64,000 bases of DNA. It comes from Komagataeibacter medellinensis NBRC 3288 (GTDB taxonomy: Bacteria; Pseudomonadota; Alphaproteobacteria; Acetobacterales; Acetobacteraceae). A program made the position numbers and the translations under genes. Shown one piece after another: positions 27,161 to 36,852 of the stretch. The stretch is taken from contig NC_016027.1 in NCBI RefSeq assembly GCF_000182745.2, positions 2,951,001 through 3,015,000 on the forward strand, in the 5' to 3' direction. The stretch's first letter is position 1, and each line of letters begins with the position of its first letter. Below the pieces are notes generated by a model. That model ran no database searches. It was not told where the DNA came from and saw nothing but the letters and a program-made list of their open reading frames with translations.

Positions 27161-27239
27161 AGAAGTTTTTGGCTAAAGCTTTTTGCAAAAACCTTAGAAA
27201 GGTGCCCCCTTTTAAAAAAGGCGGCACCCAAAAACTTCT
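27161..27239. repeat. Palindromic intergenic repeat, copy 3
   Basis: The outer arms AGAAGTTTTTGG (27161-27172) and CCAAAAACTTCT are perfect complements. The inner structure has a degenerate first hairpin and a GTGCC.../...GGCAC second hairpin with one C-C mismatch. It lies between convergent ndk and purN. Confidence 0.88.
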
Positions 27240-27258
27240 GTTCTTATTTATTCAGTCA

Positions 27259-27882
27259 TCATACCGACAGCAGGCAGTCTGCCGCAGTGGCGGCCGGTGC
27301 CGCGTCGGGCACCAGTACGCGCTTCAGGGCGGCGGGATACAGGCGGTGTTCCTGCCGTAACACGCGCGCGCCCAGCATATCGGGCGTGTCACCGGCCAGA
27401 ACGGGCACCGCTGCTTGCCCGATGATGGGGCCTTCATCCATGCCTTCGGTTACCCAGTGGACGGTGCAGCCATGAATGCGTGCTCTGCTTTCCAGCGCGC
27501 GCTCATGTGTGTGCAGGCCGGGGAAGGCAGGCAGCAGGCTGGGATGGATGTTGAGCATCCTGCCCGCCCATGCAGTCGTCAGGAACGGGGTGAGTAGGCG
27601 CATGTAGCCTGCAAGGCAGACATAGCCCACGCCTGCCGCGCGCAGTGCCGCATCAAGGGCCTGCTCATGGGCCACGCGGTCCTTTTTATAGGGACGGTGG
27701 TCGATGGCCTGTGCGTTCAGGCCCGCAGCCCGCGCAACTTCCAGCCCTGGTGCATCGGGGTTGTTGCTAAGCACGAGGGCAATGCGGGCCGGGTAATCGG
27801 GGCGGGCGCACGATTCGATCAGCGCGCGCATATTGCTGCCGCGCCCGCTGATCAGGATGGCGATGGGTGTCTTGTCGGTCAC
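27259..27882 (-). CDS. purN: Phosphoribosylglycinamide formyltransferase
   Basis: 207-residue folate-dependent GAR transformylase, third step of purine synthesis. Seen are the N-terminal IAILISGRGSNM, the catalytic region GYMRLLT, NIHPSLLPAFPGLHTH (catalytic Asn and His near 113-115) and VHWVTEGMDEGPII with the catalytic Asp. It starts 8 nt after purM ends, so the two form a purM-purN operon. Confidence 0.97.
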   Translation of the reverse strand: MTDKTPIAILISGRGSNMRALIESCARPDYPARIALVLSNNPDAPGLEVARAAGLNAQAIDHRPYKKDRVAHEQALDAALRAAGVGYVCLAGYMRLLTPFLTTAWAGRMLNIHPSLLPAFPGLHTHERALESRARIHGCTVHWVTEGMDEGPIIGQAAVPVLAGDTPDMLGARVLRQEHRLYPAALKRVLVPDAAPAATAADCLLSV

Positions 27883-27890
27883 GGGCTGGC

Positions 27891-28988
27891 TCAGTCGCGC
27901 AGTTCGGGCAGTTCGTCAAACGCCAGCGTGGCCGGACTGTCAGCGCTTTCGCCCGCAATAATCGTTCCGATCACGAAGGCCTGCTGCCCGCGTTCAGCCA
28001 GATGGGCGAGGGCAGCATTACTGTCACGCACCACCAGCACCATGCCCACGCCGCAGTTGAACACACGCAGCATTTCCTCGGTCGTGACATTGCCGGTGCT
28101 GGCCAGCCAGCTGAACACGGGGGGGATGGGCCAGCTTGTGCCATCCACCATGGCGCGCACGCCTTTTGGCAGCACGCGCGGCAGATTGCCCGGCAGGCCG
28201 CCACCCGTAATGTGGGCCGCCCCCACCAGCAGGCCGGCACGGTGCAGGTCCAGAACGGGATGGACATACAGCGTGGTGGGCGTCATCAGCGCTTCACCCA
28301 ACGTCTGGCCATCGGCAAACGGACAGGGCGCGTCCCATGCCAGTCCGCTCCGTTCGACAATGTTGCGCACCAGCGAGAAGCCGTTGGAATGCACGCCAGC
28401 CGAGGGCAGGCCGATCAGTGTATCGCCGGGCTGGATGGTGCCGGGCAGCAGCGCCGTGCGCTCGGCAGCCCCCACCGAGAAACCGGCAAGGTCGTAATGA
28501 CCGGGTGCATACATGCCCGGCATTTCCGCCGTCTCACCACCTACCAGCGCGCAGCCCGAATCGGCGCAGCCCTTTGCAATGCCACGCACCACCTTGGCCG
28601 CATCCTCGATCGCAAGCCTGCCGGTGGCGAAATAGTCCAGGAAGAACAGCGGTGTCGCACCCTGTACCACAAGGTCGTTTACGCACATGGCGACAAGGTC
28701 GATGCCTACCGTCTCGTGCAGCCCGCTTTCGATGGCGATCATGAGCTTGGTGCCCACCCCATCGGTGCAGGAGACCAGGATGGGGTCGGAAAAACCGGCG
28801 GCCTTCAGGTCGAACAGCGCGCCAAAACCGCCCAGCCCCCCCATGGTGCCGGGGCGGTCGGTAGCCTTGGCTGCGGGTTTGATCACTTCGACAAGTGCAT
28901 CACCGGCGGCAATGTCCACCCCGGCATCGCGGTAGGTGGCGGGCGTGGTATTGGCGGAGGCAGCGGGCGGGCGGGGGGCAGACGTCAT
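27891..28988 (-). CDS. purM: Phosphoribosylformylglycinamidine cyclo-ligase
   Basis: 365-residue AIR synthetase, fifth step of purine synthesis. Typical motifs are [51 protein letters not shown] and [11 protein letters not shown]. It has an Ala/Pro-rich N-terminal extension of about 17 residues. Operon with purN; divergent from the Hda-like gene across 58 bp. Confidence 0.97.
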   Translation of the reverse strand: MTSAPRPPAASANTTPATYRDAGVDIAAGDALVEVIKPAAKATDRPGTMGGLGGFGALFDLKAAGFSDPILVSCTDGVGTKLMIAIESGLHETVGIDLVAMCVNDLVVQGATPLFFLDYFATGRLAIEDAAKVVRGIAKGCADSGCALVGGETAEMPGMYAPGHYDLAGFSVGAAERTALLPGTIQPGDTLIGLPSAGVHSNGFSLVRNIVERSGLAWDAPCPFADGQTLGEALMTPTTLYVHPVLDLHRAGLLVGAAHITGGGLPGNLPRVLPKGVRAMVDGTSWPIPPVFSWLASTGNVTTEEMLRVFNCGVGMVLVVRDSNAALAHLAERGQQAFVIGTIIAGESADSPATLAFDELPELRD

Positions 28989-29046
28989 GCGGCAGGCCTT
29001 TTTTCGTAATCAAACTATCACTTTCCCGGACTCCCGCGGGCAGGCT

Positions 29047-29883
29047 ATGAAAACCGCCATATGGAACCGGGGCCAAACGGGCTTCCGGCACTCTTTACGT
29101 CATGGTGAGGCTACGCACAAAGCAGTGGATGGGCGCACGAAGCTGAAAACGGATGAAAATGCGGTTGCCGACGCGATCGGGCAGCTGGTGTTGCCGTTTA
29201 CCCACACGCCACGTTTCGCGGCTGATGACTTTGTTTTTTCCCCATCCAACGCCGCCGCCCGCAGCTGGCTGCTCGGCCCTACACCATGGCCCGAGCGCAG
29301 GCTGGCGTTATGGGGCCCCGCAGGTACCGGCAAGACCCATATGCTCGATATCTGGGTTCGCATGCATGAGGCCCTGCTGCTGCACGGTGCAAGCCTGTCG
29401 CATGCCCATGTGGCCGGGCTGTTTGCGGCCCCCGTGCCCGTCATGGCTATTGCGCTGGACGGGGCCGACCAGTGTGGTGATGAGCGCGCACTGCTGCACC
29501 TGATCAATACGGCGCGCGAGCACGGCATGGCCCTGCTGCTGGGCGCGCGCACGCCACCTGCGCGCTGGCCGGTGGGCCTGCCCGACCTGGCCAGCAGGTT
29601 GCGCGCGACCATGGCCGTGGCCATGGGCCAGCCGGGGGATGGATTGCTGCGCGTGCTGCTGCTGCGCCTGCTGGCGGAGCGGCAGATCGTGGTGGCCCAG
29701 CCGGTGGTGGAATGGTTGCTGCGCCGCCTGCCGCGTACCGCGCGCGCCATGCAGGCGGCCGTCAGGCGGCTGGACCATGCGGCACTGGCCACGGGCCGCC
29801 CCGTAACCCGCGCACTTGCGGCCCATGTGCTGTCCGACATGCTGGCCGGGAGCGAATCCCACGCCTTCGTGCCTGATCCTTGA
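29047..29883 (+). CDS. DnaA-related AAA protein, Hda-like
   Basis: 278-residue DnaA paralogue, probably the regulatory inactivator of DnaA. It carries a clamp-binding-type motif QLVLPF near residue 45, then a P-loop WGPAGTGKTH near 96 and sensor-like segments ending in an alpha-helical lid. No DnaA DNA-binding domain is present. The Walker B motif is weak (ALDGADQ), as in many Hda proteins. The first 35 residues are unusual for Hda, and the ATG at 29047 lacks a good ribosome-binding site, so the true start could be GTG 29125. It lies upstream of ppk on the same strand and divergent from purM, the usual alphaproteobacterial neighbour. Confidence 0.82.
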   Translation: MKTAIWNRGQTGFRHSLRHGEATHKAVDGRTKLKTDENAVADAIGQLVLPFTHTPRFAADDFVFSPSNAAARSWLLGPTPWPERRLALWGPAGTGKTHMLDIWVRMHEALLLHGASLSHAHVAGLFAAPVPVMAIALDGADQCGDERALLHLINTAREHGMALLLGARTPPARWPVGLPDLASRLRATMAVAMGQPGDGLLRVLLLRLLAERQIVVAQPVVEWLLRRLPRTARAMQAAVRRLDHAALATGRPVTRALAAHVLSDMLAGSESHAFVPDP

Positions 29884-29983
29884 GGACTTTGCGGGCGTTC
29901 GGTCTCTGGCCAAGGCACGGATGGCTGTTTAGGGTCGATTGCAACAATACAGAACGCCACCGCTGAACGGGAGCCAGAAACCA

Positions 29984-32257
29984 TTGACCAGACCACCACG
30001 CAAGACCCCGTCCCGGCCCGCATCGGCCCCGCGTGCCCGTACGCGCAGCCGCAAGGCCGCCAGCACGGGGCGGCAGATGGTGGTGCATGAACCGGTCGAA
30101 CCGCTACCCGATGCCACATCGCCCCAGCGCTTCATCAACCGTGAACTGTCATGGCTGGACTTCAACCAGCGTGTGGTTGATGAGGCCGACAACCCCCGCA
30201 ACCCCCTGCTGGAGCGGGTGCGTTTCCTCTCGATCAGTGCCAGCAACCTTGATGAGTTCTACTCCGTGCGCGTGGCCGGACTGGTGGGGCAGGTGCGCGA
30301 GGGGCTGGTCAAGACCTCGCCTGATGGCCTGACCCCCCAGCAGCAGCTTGCCGCCGTGCGCGAGCGTACCGGCCGCCTTCTGTACGAACAGCAGCGCATC
30401 TGGCGCGACCTGCAGCGCGAACTGGAGGGAGCGGGCATTGTGGTGTGCGATGAGGTCTCATTCACCGCAGAGGAACAGGCCTGGCTGGATACCTGCTTCA
30501 TGGAGCGGGTCTTTCCCGTCCTGACTCCGCTGGCCATAGACCCCGCCCACCCGCTGCCCTTCATCCCCAACATGGGCATTGCCCAGGCGCTGCGGCTGCT
30601 CAATGCCGAAACCGGGCAGTTCGTGATGGAGGCGTTGATCCTGCTGCCCGCGCGCATCGAGCGCTTCATCCGGCTGCCGACAAGCCTGTCACCGCCCGGC
30701 GTAACGCGCTTTATCCTGCTCGAGCGCCTGATCGTCATGTGCATTGACCGTCTGTTCCCTGGTCTTGTGGCGGGGGACTGGGGGGTCATGCGCATCGTGC
30801 GCGATACGGATGTTGAGTTCGAGGACGAGGCCGAGGACCTGGTCCGCTCGTATGAAAGTGCGCTCAAGCGCCGCAGGCGCGGCGTGGTGATCCATCTCGA
30901 TATCGAATCCCGCATGCCCGAGGACCTGGCCTGCTCCATGGCCGAAGGGCTTGCCCCCCCGCCCGATGAGGTATTCGTCCAGTCCGGGCTGATCGGCGTG
31001 GGCGATCTGAAGCAGTTGATCGTCGATGACCGGCCGGACCTGCTGTTCCCGCCCTATACCCCGCGCTTTCCCGAGCGGATTATCGATTGCGGGGGGGACT
31101 GCTTTGCCGCCATCCGCGCACGCGACATGATCGTGCACCACCCGTTCGAGAGTTTTGACGTGGTGGTGCAGTTCCTGCGGCAGGCGGCCCTTGACCCCGC
31201 CGTGGTGGCAATCAAGCAGACGCTGTACCGTACATCGCGTGACAGCCCGATCGTGAAGGCACTGATCGAGGCGGCGGAGGCAGGCAAGGCTGTGACCGCC
31301 ATGGTGGAACTGCGCGCGCGCTTTGACGAGGAGGCGAACATCCGCCTTTCCCGCGCGCTGGAAGCCGCCGGCGTGCAGGTGGTCTTCGGTTTTTCAGACC
31401 TCAAGACCCATGCCAAGCTCAGTCTTGTGGTAAGGCGTGAGGGGAGCACACTGCGTTCTTACGCCCATTTTGGTACGGGTAACTACCACCCCATCACGGC
31501 GCGGATCTATACCGACCTGTCGTATTTCACCTGCAATCCTGAACTGGTGCGCGACTCGGCACGGCTATTCAATTACATGACCGGCTATGCCGTGCCGACG
31601 AAGATGGAAGCGATCGCGTTTTCCCCTGTGACAATTCGCCGCACGCTGGAAGATCTGATCGCAGGTGAGATCGCGCACGCGCAGGCGGGCAGGCCAGCCT
31701 ATATCTGGCTCAAGATGAACTCGCTGGTTGATCCCGACCTGATCGACCGGCTGTACGCCGCGTCGTGCGCCGGGGTGCGCATTGTGGCGGTGGTGCGGGG
31801 CATCTGCTGCCTGCGGCCCGGTGTTCCGGGACTTTCAGAGAATATCAAGATCAAGTCGATCGTCGGCCGTTTCCTGGAACATGCCCGTATCTATGCCTTT
31901 GGCGACGGGCACCGCCTGCCGTCGCGGCATGCGAAGCTCTACATTTCATCGGCCGACTGGATGCAGCGCAACATGGACTGGCGGGTGGAAAGCATGGTGC
32001 CCATGCTGGACCCGCAGATCCATGCCCGCGTGCTGGACCAGATCATGGCGATTGACCTGAAGGACAACCTGCAGTCATGGGTTCTGCAGCGTAATGGCGT
32101 GTGGCGCAGGCTGGAGCCGGGCCGCAGGCCGTTTTCGTCGCACGAGTATTTTATGGAGCATCCGGGCCAGGCAGGGCGTGGCAAGGGGGCGGGGGATACG
32201 CCCATCCGGGTCAGTGCTTCCCAGCCATGGCATACGGAACAGAATATTGAGGACTGA
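29984..32257 (+). CDS. ppk: Polyphosphate kinase
   Basis: Reversible synthesis of polyphosphate from ATP (PPK1 family). The N-terminal domain contains [12 protein letters not shown]; both catalytic histidines are visible in [11 protein letters not shown] and [14 protein letters not shown]. The first ATG would remove a basic leader; I favour TTG 29984 because GGGAG lies 10 nt upstream, giving 757 residues. TTG 29939 and ATG 30077 are alternatives. The first 45 residues are very Arg/Pro-rich. It forms an operon with ppx 48 bp downstream, balancing polyphosphate synthesis and breakdown. Confidence 0.95.
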   Translation: MTRPPRKTPSRPASAPRARTRSRKAASTGRQMVVHEPVEPLPDATSPQRFINRELSWLDFNQRVVDEADNPRNPLLERVRFLSISASNLDEFYSVRVAGLVGQVREGLVKTSPDGLTPQQQLAAVRERTGRLLYEQQRIWRDLQRELEGAGIVVCDEVSFTAEEQAWLDTCFMERVFPVLTPLAIDPAHPLPFIPNMGIAQALRLLNAETGQFVMEALILLPARIERFIRLPTSLSPPGVTRFILLERLIVMCIDRLFPGLVAGDWGVMRIVRDTDVEFEDEAEDLVRSYESALKRRRRGVVIHLDIESRMPEDLACSMAEGLAPPPDEVFVQSGLIGVGDLKQLIVDDRPDLLFPPYTPRFPERIIDCGGDCFAAIRARDMIVHHPFESFDVVVQFLRQAALDPAVVAIKQTLYRTSRDSPIVKALIEAAEAGKAVTAMVELRARFDEEANIRLSRALEAAGVQVVFGFSDLKTHAKLSLVVRREGSTLRSYAHFGTGNYHPITARIYTDLSYFTCNPELVRDSARLFNYMTGYAVPTKMEAIAFSPVTIRRTLEDLIAGEIAHAQAGRPAYIWLKMNSLVDPDLIDRLYAASCAGVRIVAVVRGICCLRPGVPGLSENIKIKSIVGRFLEHARIYAFGDGHRLPSRHAKLYISSADWMQRNMDWRVESMVPMLDPQIHARVLDQIMAIDLKDNLQSWVLQRNGVWRRLEPGRRPFSSHEYFMEHPGQAGRGKGAGDTPIRVSASQPWHTEQNIED

Positions 32258-32305
32258 GGGTTACGGTATGGGGAATGCGCGCATGGTGGGGCAGGCAGGC
32301 AGCAT

Positions 32306-33802
32306 ATGGGGCCGGATGTGACGGATAATGGCGGCTTCCACCGTTCGGCGGTCATAGATCTTGGGTCGAATTCCGTCCGTCTTGTGGTGTTTGACGGGAT
32401 TTCGCGCAACCCGGCCCCCATCTTCAACGAAAAGGTGGTCCTGCGCTTGGGAAGGGGGCTGAACGCCACGGGGCGGCTGAACGAGGAAGCCGTGCCGCTG
32501 GCCATGGAGGTCATGGCCCGTTTCAACGCCATTGCGCGCGGGATGGAAGCCAGCCCCTTCGAGGTTCTGGCCACCGCCGCCGTGCGTGATGCCACCAACG
32601 GGCCGGAATTCGTGGCGGGCCTGCGCGAGCGCCTGCCGGGCGTACCGATCCGCATCCTGAGCGGGGAGGAGGAGGCCGATTACTCCGCCACCGGCGTGCT
32701 ATGCGGCATACCGGACGCCAATGGCCTTGTGGCCGATATTGGCGGCGGTTCGCTGGAACTGATCCGGCTGGAAAACGGGCGCAAGCGCAATGCCTGTACG
32801 CTGCCGCTGGGGGTGATCCGGCTTAATGACCGGGCCGAAGGCGACCTGTCCCGTGCCCGCGCGCTGGTTGATGAGGACCTTGCGCGTGTTGACTGGCTCG
32901 ATGAAGTGCAGGGGCAGGACATCTACCTGGTGGGCGGCGCCTTTCGCGCGCTGGCGCGCCTGCAGATCGCGCGCACGGGTTATCCGCTCAATATCGTCCA
33001 TCTGTACAGCCTGCCGCCCGAAACCGCGCGCGAGATGGCGGAGTGGATCATGGGGGCGAACAAACGCTCGCTTGAACGCCTGCCCGGTGTGCCGCGCAAG
33101 CGGCTGGAGGATGCGCCCTATGCTGCAACCGTACTGCGGCGGCTCATGCGGCGCACGCAGTCACGCGGGGTCGTGTTCTGTGTCGATGGCCTGCGCGAGG
33201 GGTGGTACATGCGCAATGTCGCCGCCTCCGTCGTGGCCAATGACCCGCAGGATGCCGTGGCGCATGAAATGTGTCGCATGCTTGGCCGCAGCATGAACCT
33301 GCCCGAGCGGCTGGCGGACTGGACCGCACCGCTCTTTCCCGATGAAGGGGAAGAAGACCGGCGTTTACGCCGTGTGGCCTGTGGGCTGTCGGATGTGGGC
33401 GCGCATGATCACCCCGAATACCGTGCGGAACAGACATACCTGCGTATCCTGCGGCTGCAGGGCGTGGGCTTTACCCATCCGGCGCGGGCTTTCCTGTCGC
33501 TTACGCTGGCGGTGCGTTATGGGGCGGACCTGTCCATGGAGTATCTCGAACCCTCGCGGCTGCTGCTGGACCAGGCGGGCTTCAGCCGGGCCGTGGCGCT
33601 GGGGCAGGCCCTGCGGCTGGCCTATAGCGTAAGCGGCGGGACCGAGGCCCTGCTTGATGGCACGCGGGTAGAGCGTGAGGGCGGGGTTTTATCGCTGCAT
33701 TTTGCACCGGGGCGGGACGTGGTGCAGGGCGAGAGCGTGCGCCGCAGGCTTGAACGGCTGGGGGCGGCGCTGGGGTTGCCTGTCAAGATCCGCGACCACT
33801 GA
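32306..33802 (+). CDS. ppx: Exopolyphosphatase, Ppx/GppA family
   Basis: 498-residue member of the ASKHA phosphatase family that removes terminal phosphate from polyphosphate or pppGpp. Motifs seen: VIDLGSNSVRLVVFD near residue 14, ILSGEEEADYSATG, DIGGGSLELI near 145 and VGGAFRALARL. The C-terminal HD-like region is present. The stop codon overlaps the start of the next gene (TGATG), an unusual translational link to a dihydropyrimidinase-like protein. Confidence 0.95.
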   Translation: MGPDVTDNGGFHRSAVIDLGSNSVRLVVFDGISRNPAPIFNEKVVLRLGRGLNATGRLNEEAVPLAMEVMARFNAIARGMEASPFEVLATAAVRDATNGPEFVAGLRERLPGVPIRILSGEEEADYSATGVLCGIPDANGLVADIGGGSLELIRLENGRKRNACTLPLGVIRLNDRAEGDLSRARALVDEDLARVDWLDEVQGQDIYLVGGAFRALARLQIARTGYPLNIVHLYSLPPETAREMAEWIMGANKRSLERLPGVPRKRLEDAPYAATVLRRLMRRTQSRGVVFCVDGLREGWYMRNVAASVVANDPQDAVAHEMCRMLGRSMNLPERLADWTAPLFPDEGEEDRRLRRVACGLSDVGAHDHPEYRAEQTYLRILRLQGVGFTHPARAFLSLTLAVRYGADLSMEYLEPSRLLLDQAGFSRAVALGQALRLAYSVSGGTEALLDGTRVEREGGVLSLHFAPGRDVVQGESVRRRLERLGAALGLPVKIRDH

Positions 33803-35166
33803 TGGGCGCGCGGCACGGGAGCGTACGTGACCTGCTGCTGGTGCGTGGCGGCACGGTGGTAACGGGGCAGGCATCGCTAAGGGTCGATGTGTTGTGCGGC
33901 GGGGTGGGGGAGATCCTGGCCACCGGGCCGGATCTGGAAAGACCGACCGGCTGTACGGTGGTTGAGGCCGGGGGGCTGCTGGTTATGCCCGGTGGCGTTG
34001 ACCCCCATACTGCCATCGGTGCGGATGAAGCCGGTTTTGAGCGCACGAATGAGGCCCTTGCCGGTGGCACCACCACCATACTGGACACCCTGCACCCCTA
34101 TGGCGGCACGCTGGACGGGGCATGGCGCGCATGGAGGCAGGCGGCAGGGCGTTCACGGGTGGATGTGGGGGTGCACATGGCGCTGCCCGCCGCCACCCCC
34201 GCCATAGTGCACGACATGGAAGGGCTGGTGACGCAGCGCGGCGTCAACACCTTCCACCTGTCCATGGCGGAGGGGTTGTCCGACCGTGCCATCCTGCAAC
34301 TGGCTGGTCATGCTATCGGATATGGCGCGCTGTGCCGGATTGAGGCGCAGAACGCGCAGGCCATCGCCTGCCTGCGCGAAGAACTGGCGCAGGTGGGTAT
34401 TACCGGCAGCGAGGCCAGCCTGCTTGGCGCGCCGCCGCCGGTCGAGGTCGAGGCTGTGGGCCGTGCGCTTATGCTGGCCGGGCTGAAGGGGGGGGCGGTG
34501 CATGTCGGCCCGGTCTCTACATCCGGGGCTGTAGCCAGCCTTGCCACTGCCCGCCTGAACGGCCAGCGCGTGGAGGGGCATGTGCTGGCCCCGCATCTGG
34601 TGGTGGATGAAGCCGTCCATGATCCTGATGGCGCACAGACTGCCTGCATGACGCTGCCGCCGTTTCGTGATGGCACGCATCGCCGGGCATTGTGGGGGGC
34701 GTTGGCTTCGGGTGCCGTTGGCATGGTGGCCAGTGGTTTCCGTCCCATGGGGCAGCCGGGCAACGGGTTGCCCGCAGGTCTGGCGGAGCGCATGCGCGTG
34801 GTCTGGCGCCATGGCGTGCAGGCGGGCCTGCTGGGGGCGGAGGAATTTGTGGCTGTCACCACGCAGGCCGCCGCCCGCGCCTTCAACATCTACCCGCGCA
34901 AGGGTGCCATCATGATCGGTGCGGATGCCGACCTGGTGCTGTGGGACCCTGACGCACAGGAAACCTGCCCCCACGGCCCCGATACCCTCTATGGCGGCAT
35001 TGCGCTGGGCGGCCGCGCGGTTCACGTGATCCGTGGCGGGGTAACGGTATGGAAAGACAACCGTCTTTATGATGATGGTGGCTTTGGGGCATATTTGCCG
35101 TGCCCGGCCTTCAGCCCCGGCCTGTCGACGCGCCTGCGCCACGCGGCACGTCTGTCGCTGCGTTAG
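33802..35166 (+). CDS. Dihydropyrimidinase-like protein lacking metal ligands (probable pseudoenzyme)
   Basis: 454-residue cyclic amidohydrolase fold (dihydropyrimidinase/hydantoinase/allantoinase group). Fold signatures are clear: VMPGGVDPHT at 62-70, AGGTTTILD at 87-95 and GAIMIGADADLVLWDP near the C-terminus. The metal site is not kept: the HxH motif reads H69-T-A71, the carboxylated Lys is replaced by His152 in NTFHLS, the HAEN motif reads RIEAQN, the next His region reads HVGPVS, and the Asp of the SSDH motif is Gly312. It is therefore unlikely to hydrolyse allantoin or dihydropyrimidines. Start overlaps the ppx stop. It immediately precedes the purine-degradation genes, so a structural or regulatory role there, or a PyrC'-like partner role, are options. 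Confidence 0.85.
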   Translation: MGARHGSVRDLLLVRGGTVVTGQASLRVDVLCGGVGEILATGPDLERPTGCTVVEAGGLLVMPGGVDPHTAIGADEAGFERTNEALAGGTTTILDTLHPYGGTLDGAWRAWRQAAGRSRVDVGVHMALPAATPAIVHDMEGLVTQRGVNTFHLSMAEGLSDRAILQLAGHAIGYGALCRIEAQNAQAIACLREELAQVGITGSEASLLGAPPPVEVEAVGRALMLAGLKGGAVHVGPVSTSGAVASLATARLNGQRVEGHVLAPHLVVDEAVHDPDGAQTACMTLPPFRDGTHRRALWGALASGAVGMVASGFRPMGQPGNGLPAGLAERMRVVWRHGVQAGLLGAEEFVAVTTQAAARAFNIYPRKGAIMIGADADLVLWDPDAQETCPHGPDTLYGGIALGGRAVHVIRGGVTVWKDNRLYDDGGFGAYLPCPAFSPGLSTRLRHAARLSLR

Positions 35167-35334
35167 GGGCGCTGCGCCAGGGGGCTGTCGGCGCGCTCAT
35201 TCTGCGATGGGGTCATTGCCTTTTTTGGTGAGGTGACAAAACCCGGCCTGTCTCCATATTATGATGCATGTGTAAAATGAATGGCTGTTCCGGCTGTCTG
35301 CCTTGAGGGGGGTGGGGCGGTCCTGTGGCCTACT

Positions 35335-36852
35335 ATGTTTAAGGGAACAGAATTGACGGGGATCAGACACGCCGTTCGTTTCTATGTCGGGAACGAATGC
35401 CATACGCTGGCGGATATTCCGCCTACCCGCACGCTGCTGGACTGGCTACGTGAGGAGAAGGGCCGTACCGGCACCAAGGAAGGCTGTAACGAAGGCGATT
35501 GCGGTGCCTGCACCGTGCTGGTGGTGCGACTGGAAGGGGACCGCCTGGTCTGGCGCGCGGTCAATGCATGCATTCAGTTCGTGTGCATGCTTGATGGCGC
35601 GCAGGTGCTGACCATCGAGGATATCCGCGCCCCCGATGGTACACTTCATCCGGTGCAGCAGGCCATGGTGGACCATCATGGATCGCAATGCGGCTTCTGC
35701 ACGCCGGGTTTCGTCATGTCCATGGTCGCAGGCCGCAAGGCGGCGGGGCTGGCGCAGGATGAGCGTGGCATTGATGACATGCTGGCGGGCAACCTGTGCC
35801 GCTGCACGGGTTATGCGCCCATCGTACGCGCCATGCGCCATGCCATGGAAGCCGGCCCCGACCATTTTGATGCCATGGCGCAGGATATGGCGGACCGCCT
35901 GATGGGCTTGCGTGACGGGGCCACTGTAGAGGTCAGCGGACCCGCGGGTAGCCTGAGCATTCCCGCGGGCGTGGACGGACTGGCGGCGACCATGCAGGCG
36001 CATCCCGATGCCCGCATCGTGGCGGGGGCGACGGATGTGGGGCTGTGGGTAACCAAGGGTCTACGTGTGTTGCCGCATGTCGTCTCCATTGGTCAGATCC
36101 CGGAACTGCGGCGCATCGAACGCGGGCCGGATGGGCTGTATGTCGGCGCTGCCGTGACATGGCAGGAAGCCCGTTCGGCGCTGGCCGCCGTGTTGCCCCA
36201 GCCCAATGGGGAAGTGTTCCGCCGCATCGGTTCAGTGCAGGTGCGTAATGCGGGCACGGTGTGCGGCAACATTGCCAACGGCTCGCCCATTGGTGACGGG
36301 CCGCCGGTGCTGATCGCAGCCAATGCCCGGCTGCATCTGCGGTGTGGCGACGTGCGGCGCAGCATGGCGCTGGAGGATTTCTTCATCGATTACGGCAGGC
36401 AGGACCGCGCGCCGGGCGAGTTTGTGGAAGGAGTGACCATTCCCGTGCCGGGACCGGATACGGTCATCCGGGCATGGAAGGTGTCCAAGCGGTTCGATCA
36501 GGATATTTCGGCCATTCTGGGGGCATTCTCGCTCACGCTGGCGGCTGATGGCAGCATTGCTGATATCCGCATCGCCTTTGGCGGCATGGCGGCTACCCCA
36601 CGCCGCGCCAACCGGGTGGAAGCGGCTATGCGGGGCCAGATGTGGAATGAAACCACGCTGGAGGCTGCGCGTAACGCAATGGCAGAGGATTTCAGCCCCA
36701 TTACCGACATGCGGGCAAGTGACTGGTACCGCCGCACGGTTGCCGCCAACCTGCTCACACGCCTGTATGCCGATTGCGGGCCGGAGGCGGCACGCGCGCC
36801 GATCAGCGTGCAGGCCACCTACGCGGGCCACGGAGAACATGCCCATGGCTGA
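35335..36852 (+). CDS. xdhA: Xanthine dehydrogenase small subunit (2Fe-2S and FAD domains)
   Basis: 505-residue subunit that carries electrons from the molybdenum site to FAD and NAD. The N-terminal 2Fe-2S motifs are CNEGDCGAC (about 45-53), then QCGFC and LCRCTGY of the second cluster. The FAD-binding domain (ARIVAGATDVGL near 226) and the CO-dehydrogenase flavoprotein C-terminal domain follow. I choose ATG 35335; a TTG at 35353 has a better AAGGGA site and is possible. Start of the purine-degradation gene run: its stop overlaps the xdhB start. Confidence 0.95.
   Translation: MFKGTELTGIRHAVRFYVGNECHTLADIPPTRTLLDWLREEKGRTGTKEGCNEGDCGACTVLVVRLEGDRLVWRAVNACIQFVCMLDGAQVLTIEDIRAPDGTLHPVQQAMVDHHGSQCGFCTPGFVMSMVAGRKAAGLAQDERGIDDMLAGNLCRCTGYAPIVRAMRHAMEAGPDHFDAMAQDMADRLMGLRDGATVEVSGPAGSLSIPAGVDGLAATMQAHPDARIVAGATDVGLWVTKGLRVLPHVVSIGQIPELRRIERGPDGLYVGAAVTWQEARSALAAVLPQPNGEVFRRIGSVQVRNAGTVCGNIANGSPIGDGPPVLIAANARLHLRCGDVRRSMALEDFFIDYGRQDRAPGEFVEGVTIPVPGPDTVIRAWKVSKRFDQDISAILGAFSLTLAADGSIADIRIAFGGMAATPRRANRVEAAMRGQMWNETTLEAARNAMAEDFSPITDMRASDWYRRTVAANLLTRLYADCGPEAARAPISVQATYAGHGEHAHG

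Noticed and set aside
33802-35166. Assignment as active allantoinase or dihydroorotase
   Set aside because: The metal ligands are missing and a PuuE-type allantoinase is encoded at 48.4-49.3 kb.
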